Assembly (NCBI GenBank): GCA_022316685.1
Contig: JAKJHU010000039.1
Coordinates: 4,154,001 to 4,218,000 of the forward strand
Direction of reading: 5' to 3'
From: Progne subis subis
Lineage: Eukaryota; Chordata; Aves; Passeriformes; Hirundinidae
DNA: 64,000 bases
Numbering within the stretch: position 1 is the stretch's first letter; each line of letters opens with the position of its first letter. Of the stretch, positions 58,140 through 64,000 are shown in pieces. Below the pieces are notes generated by a model. The model made no database searches, was not told where the DNA came from, and saw nothing but the letters and a program-made list of their open reading frames with translations. A program made the translations under genes and the position numbers.

Positions 58140-61100
58140 GCCTTAAATATGCAAAATCTGATCTGTGGTTTCACAGGTAAAATCTTCAGTATAGCTGCTG
58201 ATTGAACAGCAATATGCAGTATTGATGAGGTATTTTGCCAGTTGTGGAAAGATAGAAGATAGCCTGCTGCTAGAAGAAGATTTTGATTGTCAAAATGATT
58301 GCTCATTTTTGGGTCGGGGTTGTAAGAGAAAGCTGTCCACAAAATGCTAGCATACTGGGGAGAGACAAGCAGACAACTGAATCACGAGGATAAGTGGTGG
58401 CAAGAGATTCAGGCATGTTGAAGCTGCAGAGGAGTCTTTAAATTGGTAGTGAAGCAATAGTTCCGCCATTCATCAGGTGGGTTGAAGTCTGTATCTCTCA
58501 GGTTAGAGGTTGGTTTGGGGTTTTTTTTGCACAGGGAGTACTTCAGATCGAGTTTTTTGTAGCGGCTAACTTGCGCTCTGCAGTCAGAAGAATCTTACGA
58601 TGATTGAAAGGGAGAAGCTGAGAGCAGGCTGGGATTGTCCTGGCTTTTGCTTTTTTATGAAGAGTTATGTGGTGTTCAGGAGATAGGCTGTCAGCTTTAA
58701 GCCAGGGTAAAGCTTAGCAGGTAAAACCAGAGGGAGGAGACCCTCCTCTGGAAAGTATATGGCTGAATTTACCTGCAGGGTCTCATCTCCTCACTGTAAT
58801 TTGAATAGTTTTAAATGCTCCAGCTGATAGGAGCTCTGTGTGGTAAGACCTGTTTCTCTTGTCTCGAAGAAATCAATGTGTTTTGTTGTTTTTGTAAAAG
58901 AGAAGCAAAATGCATGGTCTGGTCTGTATGATGCCAAAAAGAGATCACATAAGCAATATATGTTTTCAAAGAACAACTGGTGTCTTGGTGCTTTACTTAT
59001 GTCTAGTCTCTATTCTCGTAGGACATTGCTGATGTATTTGGAATTGTTGTGTTTGCTCAGGGCTGGGTTCCTGCTGTCTCCTGGAGATAGAAGTGGTTGC
59101 GCTGTTGAACATGATATTCCTAAATCACCTTGGAGTTTCTGAGCACTTGATTCACGTGAAATCTTGCTTTGGCCTAGAGACTGCTCTAGTGTGAGGGGAA
59201 GAGGAAACAGGAGGGATTTTGCTCTGTGTTCTTAGGGGACTTTGGGAACAATATTTATGTTGACTGGCCTGGCCTAAGGCATGCACTGACCTGCCTTGGC
59301 CTGCAAACCAGTTTTGTGCCTGATGGCAGAATGGCTGCTGTGTAGACAGATCTTTGCAGATACAGCATGAACCAGCTTGTTTGTCACCTGCTCTGAATAT
59401 TTGGCTGTAGTGTCCATGTGCAGCACAATGTGTATATTAAGATGGATGATTAAAAATCGATGCTGTCGTATCACAGCCTTCAGAATAAAGATGCAGACAT
59501 TAAGGAAACGGCTTGTCTTGTTAGCCTTTGCCTGAGCTGAGTTTCTGTGTAGAGAAGGAGTATGTGGAACAGGATAGAGAATTTGAGAATTTGTGGAAGG
59601 TAATGAACCTTCGGGATTTTTTGTTTGTTTCTTTAACCTTTCAGCTTTGGGTTTTTGATACTGTGCAGACATGATTGCCATCTATATTGCAGGCAGTTTA
59701 TTAGGGAGGGGGAGGGTTATACCCAATGCTCGGATAATTGACGTGGCTTATTAAAAAAGAAAAGGCCCTTCTGGTGCATAGTGTTCACAATTATTGAACT
59801 GCCATTCAGTAGCTTTTTCAGACGTCTAGATAGTAGTTTTTACTCAGGATTTAAACCATCCAGTCTAAAAGTGAGTAACACCTTTCTGTACCTGCCTGGT
59901 GCCAAACAATCCCTTTTCCAATCCACAGCCACCTCTTGTCCCGTTTATTGACAAAACCCAAGTGGAAAATACCTCAGCCCTAGACTCTGCTGTGAAGTGT
60001 GGCTCATACTACTTTCTTTCAGCAGCTGGACTGTCTCAGTAACTAACCTTTCCATGTTTTCCAAAGTATTTTCTACAGTGTGGTTTCTGAAGCCTTGAGT
60101 TTCATCTTTGCACTAGATGCTGTATATACACTTTCTATCATTGTAGAAGAAGCAAATTAAAAAAAAAAACAAAACTAGTGAGGATAGCTTGTAAATACAA
60201 GTGATACAGAGTTTTACCTTTTGTTACTACTTAAATATCTGGGTTTTTAAAAAAAGATAAGTTGAAATCCTGAAGACAAACAAAAAGCATACTAACTGTA
60301 GTTTATGTTTGTTTTGTTTAAGAACTCATTTGCCACTAATACTGAGGGCAGCTGAAACTCTTAAATACCCACGTTTCTCTCCCATTCTCATCTGTCTCCT
60401 CAAATGTATTGTGAACATAATGATCTGCTGAAAAATGGGTTTTCAGGTCCATAATTTAAAGACAAATCTGTCTAGTTTAACTTTCTGTATATCCTAGGCA
60501 TTTGCATCTCAGTCTTCAGAATTGTATGTGCTAATAATACATATTTTATTAGGGCATAACAGTGAGAAAGAGCAGCCAAACTTGATCTGAAGATTGGTAA
60601 ATGCACTACTTCTGGCACTTATTAATTAATACAAACTAGAAAGGAGTGTGTGGGAGGGAGAGCTGCCTTGCTCTCAGTTTGCCTTTAGGTTCCAACAACT
60701 GGTTTGTTAGGTTATTCAGTGCTAGATTAAAGAGGCCTCGAATAACTGATAGGCCCTCCCCTTGAGGGGATTTATGTGTTGTAATTGCCTTACCTCTCAC
60801 ATTGTTTTTAAGAAATGAAGCCAACTGAGCCCTTTCAGATTCTCTGTGTAGGGTACCTTCTCTCTTTTAGTTTCTGTGGTTCTGTGTACCCCTTCCAGTT
60901 TCTGTATTGCTTTGTAAAATCCAGACACCCCAACCATGTGGGAGTCCCACTGTTGACTATGTCAATGCCCCATACTAGGAGTTTTTAATACCATCTTTGT
61001 CTGCAAACTTTTTTTTTTTGTTGTTAAGATATGGATAAATACAAAGCCCATTTAAGCCAACTCTCAAGAGCTAGCTTTTTCCTAACTAGCTTTTAAAAGT

Positions 61101-64000
61101 GTCAGGAGTGGCACACAGCTTTGCCCTTCTTCATGTGCTGTCTCAAGCGCCCTAAGGAATCTGTAAAAAAGCGTCATTGCCCCATGAGGGGTAACTTCTC
61201 TTAGTTTGTAGGTCAGAAGAGTGATTCCATTTGGTCATAGTGTGACACTGGAAAGAAATGTTAAATGCCTGTATATTCCAAGATTCTAAATCCTTGTCCA
61301 TATCCAGTGTGGCCTGCCTGGTGTGGGGGGAGGTATCTGACTGCATTTTGTTGAATGACTGCACCTCCTGTTTGCATTGGCTGTGCACTGACCAGCCAAG
61401 ATTACTGTCTCTCTGCCTTGTCTGCTGTATTATTTACCAATCCACTGTCTTTTGCAGTATGGGTTTTGCCTTCTGCTAGATCATCAGCAAAACTACTGAA
61501 TGGAGTTTGGTACAGAGGGCAACTTCCCCCCATGGTTATGAGTTTTCAGTAGCTGTTGGAATCTCCCAGGTTTTGGATTCTTTGTCTGTTTAACGGATGC
61601 ATTTTGATAGCATATGGCATTGATTTTTTAAAAATATGTGTATTATTTTTTTCAGCATGTTGCATAGTACTAAGTAGATTATGTCTGAGTGGTAACTAAA
61701 CTTCATCTGTTCTCTTGCTGTTAGAAGCTGATAAAAAGGTAAGGATTAGGTCAGGTGAGGTTTGTGAGCCAGTCTTTTTCCCCATCCTCTTTCCTAATTT
61801 ATTGATGTGGGTTTTGTTTATAGAAGTTACTTTTCTCTACACATGTTGAAGGAAAGAACAGATAACTTACTAACGGGACAGTGTCCCCCAGGCTAGGCGC
61901 CCAAAGGAAGGCTTACACAAAGAATTCTGAAGGAGGACCGTGACTATACCCTTGTCCTCAGGGTTTTCCTCATGACACTTGAGGCATGCTGCCATGCATG
62001 GTACATGCCATCTCTGGAGCTCTTCTTTCTCTCTCTCTCTCTCTCTCTCCGGGGCTTTCAAAGCTTCCTTCAAGACAGGGCCACATGCCATGAGAACATA
62101 CACAAGTGTTAACGAAGAGCAGTGTTGAGCAGTTTCAAGCGTTCCTTGTCATATTTAACATCTTTTGTCCTTGCCGCTGTAGCTGATCACGGGCAAACTT
62201 CACTGCAGAGTATATTTCTTACCTGGCTGCCAAAACCAACTTTCCTAGGCTGAAACTCTTAGTAAGGAAGAGTAAGTGTGATGTTTATGCAGAGTAATTA
62301 TTCAACATAGTGTGTGAATGGTAGGAGGTTGTTCACCAAGCTACTATGCTAGTGTTTGTGTCCAAGTCTTCCAGCCATGTTTCCGTTTGGTAAAGTTCTC
62401 TTTCCTTTCATCTCTCTTTACCACCTCTCAGCAGCCTAGCATTTGTGCCTGGCTTGCATTTTTTTGCCATGACAAAAAAGCAATTGTTATAGAAAAACTG
62501 CTCCTTTTGCCCTTTGTGAGCAAGTACTGATACTTATTAATTCCACTGGGTTCCCTTAGTTGCTTGGAGTTAGGCTATTTGCTTTGGTGTCATTAATTCA
62601 TTTTCTCCTCAATTTGGAACATGAAGGTTGGCACTTAATTCTGTGACTGCCCTTGTTCTGTCTGGTTTGTCAAACTGTTGGAGGACAGATCACCAGAGCA
62701 GAAGTGTGGGCATTGTGTGAGGTAGGGGAGGCTGTACAGTCAGAGCAGTGAGAGATTCTGGTCAACACTGAACTTGAGCCCAAAGAAGCCCTGAGAGCTT
62801 TGCTCCATGGATATGGATGCTGGAAGGAGGCAAGTATCTTGCTAAGTATCAATATCTTCAGCAGAGTAGTTTGGTTTCTGCAGCAGTAACAGCTGGATTC
62901 CAGTTTTGGGAATGCTTCTGGAGACCTATATTGATGTTGTGGCAGCTCAAAGCTTCAGGCCTGCCCTTTTTTGTCTTTACCAAAGGTCTGTTTTACCTTT
63001 CCAAACTCCTGATCATGGTGGTGCTGGGAAAATGATGTCTGCAGTTGTTAGAGCTTGGCAGTTGACATCAGACCTGTATCCCATTTCCTGCTATGGGTTG
63101 GATGTGCAGAATAGACAGCTCTTAGAGCTAACCAGCCAGATGACTGTATCTAGAACTTGGGGAAGTGCAGCAGAAGTGCAGTTTGTGCTAAGCATGCCGT
63201 TCTTCTGCTGGGACAGACTATTTCCAGGAAAAGAAGGGAGAAAGAAAGTTCAGCAAAGGCAAGCAGAGTTTTGGAAAGAAAGCTGTTCTTGTGCTGGAGA
63301 GCAGGGTCGTCTGTAGATCTGTGGCTAACATCTCTGGGAAAAGCATTTTGGGGAAATTTAAAGTGGATGAAAAAAAAAAAAAAGGGCTGAAAACCTGTTT
63401 GCCCCTGTTCATGGTGAGTGTGTGAAGAAAGTGTGTTCCTAAAGAAAAGAAAATCGGATCTGAGAGAAATGATGGCTTAAGTTGGTTGAGAAAGATTGCT
63501 AGGGCTCAGAGGGGGAAGTCAGGGAACACAGCTGGGGCTGGCTGATTTGAACTCAGTGTTTTCTGGGAATGCCAAGTGGCAGTGTAAGGCATAAACCACT
63601 GTTTTCTTCACCTTTGACACAGCTGCCTGCTTCAGCTACCCTAACTAGTAATAAGTGCTTGATGAACCACAGAGCTACTCTGGATGTTAAGAGCACAAAC
63701 AGACTAGAACCTGTTCTCCTGAATCACTGGAAATTTATGGGTCACAGTTTTCAAGGCAGATTGCTGATATTAATTGAAAGATAGCAAGTTGTTAAATGGG
63801 AAATAGTCTAAGATGATTCTGTGGTTATTAACATTCATTCATGTAGGAAAAGGCCTGGATCCTTAAGGATGTTTTTTTTTAAATTTAGAAAATTTGAGAT
63901 ACTAGCAATCTGGTGTTATTATTAGTATGGAGATTCATAGTGGAATTAGAGTATGAAAGAATTACTTGCATAATTAGTGACATATTTGCTGTCCCGCTTA
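58140..64000. other. 3' flank of SYNJ2BP; no gene recognised
   Basis: This may include a long SYNJ2BP 3' UTR followed by intergenic DNA. COX16, the usual next gene in vertebrates, was looked for and not seen, so it presumably starts beyond 64000. Short open frames here have no domains. Apart from a (CT)n run, no repeat is recognised. Confidence 0.5.
62027..62050 (+). repeat. (CT)n microsatellite
   Basis: About twelve CT dinucleotides in a row, part of a pyrimidine-rich stretch. Confidence 0.95.

Noticed and set aside
58140..64000. COX16, the expected neighbour after SYNJ2BP
   Set aside because: No open frame or splice-bounded segment resembling this small mitochondrial protein was seen.

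Overview
The window is vertebrate nuclear DNA and almost certainly from a bird. Four genes recognisable by conserved protein sequence lie in the order TTC9 (-), MED6 (+), an intronless ADAM20/21-type metalloprotease (+) and SYNJ2BP (+), a neighbourhood also found on human chromosome 14q24. The interspersed repeats are sparse and are mainly CR1 LINE tails and avian-type ERV LTRs, with no Alu or L1 elements. The LTR sequences look most like those common in passerines and other Neoaves, but the species cannot be fixed from this sequence.

Layout. 1-10660 is inferred to be part of TTC9 intron 1; exons 2-3 would lie beyond the left edge. 10300-11450 is the TTC9 CpG island with coding exon 1 on the minus strand. 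11450-29205 is gene-free intergenic DNA holding a CR1 tail, an ATTC microsatellite, a 160-bp CCTT tract, a 1.3-kb 10-bp-unit minisatellite and a perfect 21-bp hairpin. 29407-41030 is MED6 in eight coding exons with canonical splice sites, from a CpG-island promoter; its first intron carries a decayed, mostly antisense endogenous retrovirus. 43548-45740 is the single-exon ADAM gene. 47057-49975 is a cluster of retroelements (a solo LTR with intact target-site duplication, a CR1 tail and a second LTR). 51130-57631 is SYNJ2BP in four coding exons. 58140-64000 contains no gene that I can support.

The genes do not form a pathway. MED6 is a core Mediator head subunit, SYNJ2BP is a tail-anchored mitochondrial outer-membrane PDZ protein, TTC9 is a TPR protein, and the ADAM is a membrane protease of the kind mostly expressed in testis in mammals. 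They share conserved synteny only.

The most unusual object is the minisatellite at 20674-22000. Its 10-bp unit YGGTTTRRAC runs for 129 consecutive units without losing register. Adjacent units recreate the TFCP2/TFCP2L1 (CP2) tandem half-site C(C/T)GG-N6-C(C/T)GG, and the unit junctions also give the grainyhead-type AACCGGTT. If bound in vivo it would be a very dense CP2/grainyhead binding platform. This is an inference from motif recall and has not been tested here.
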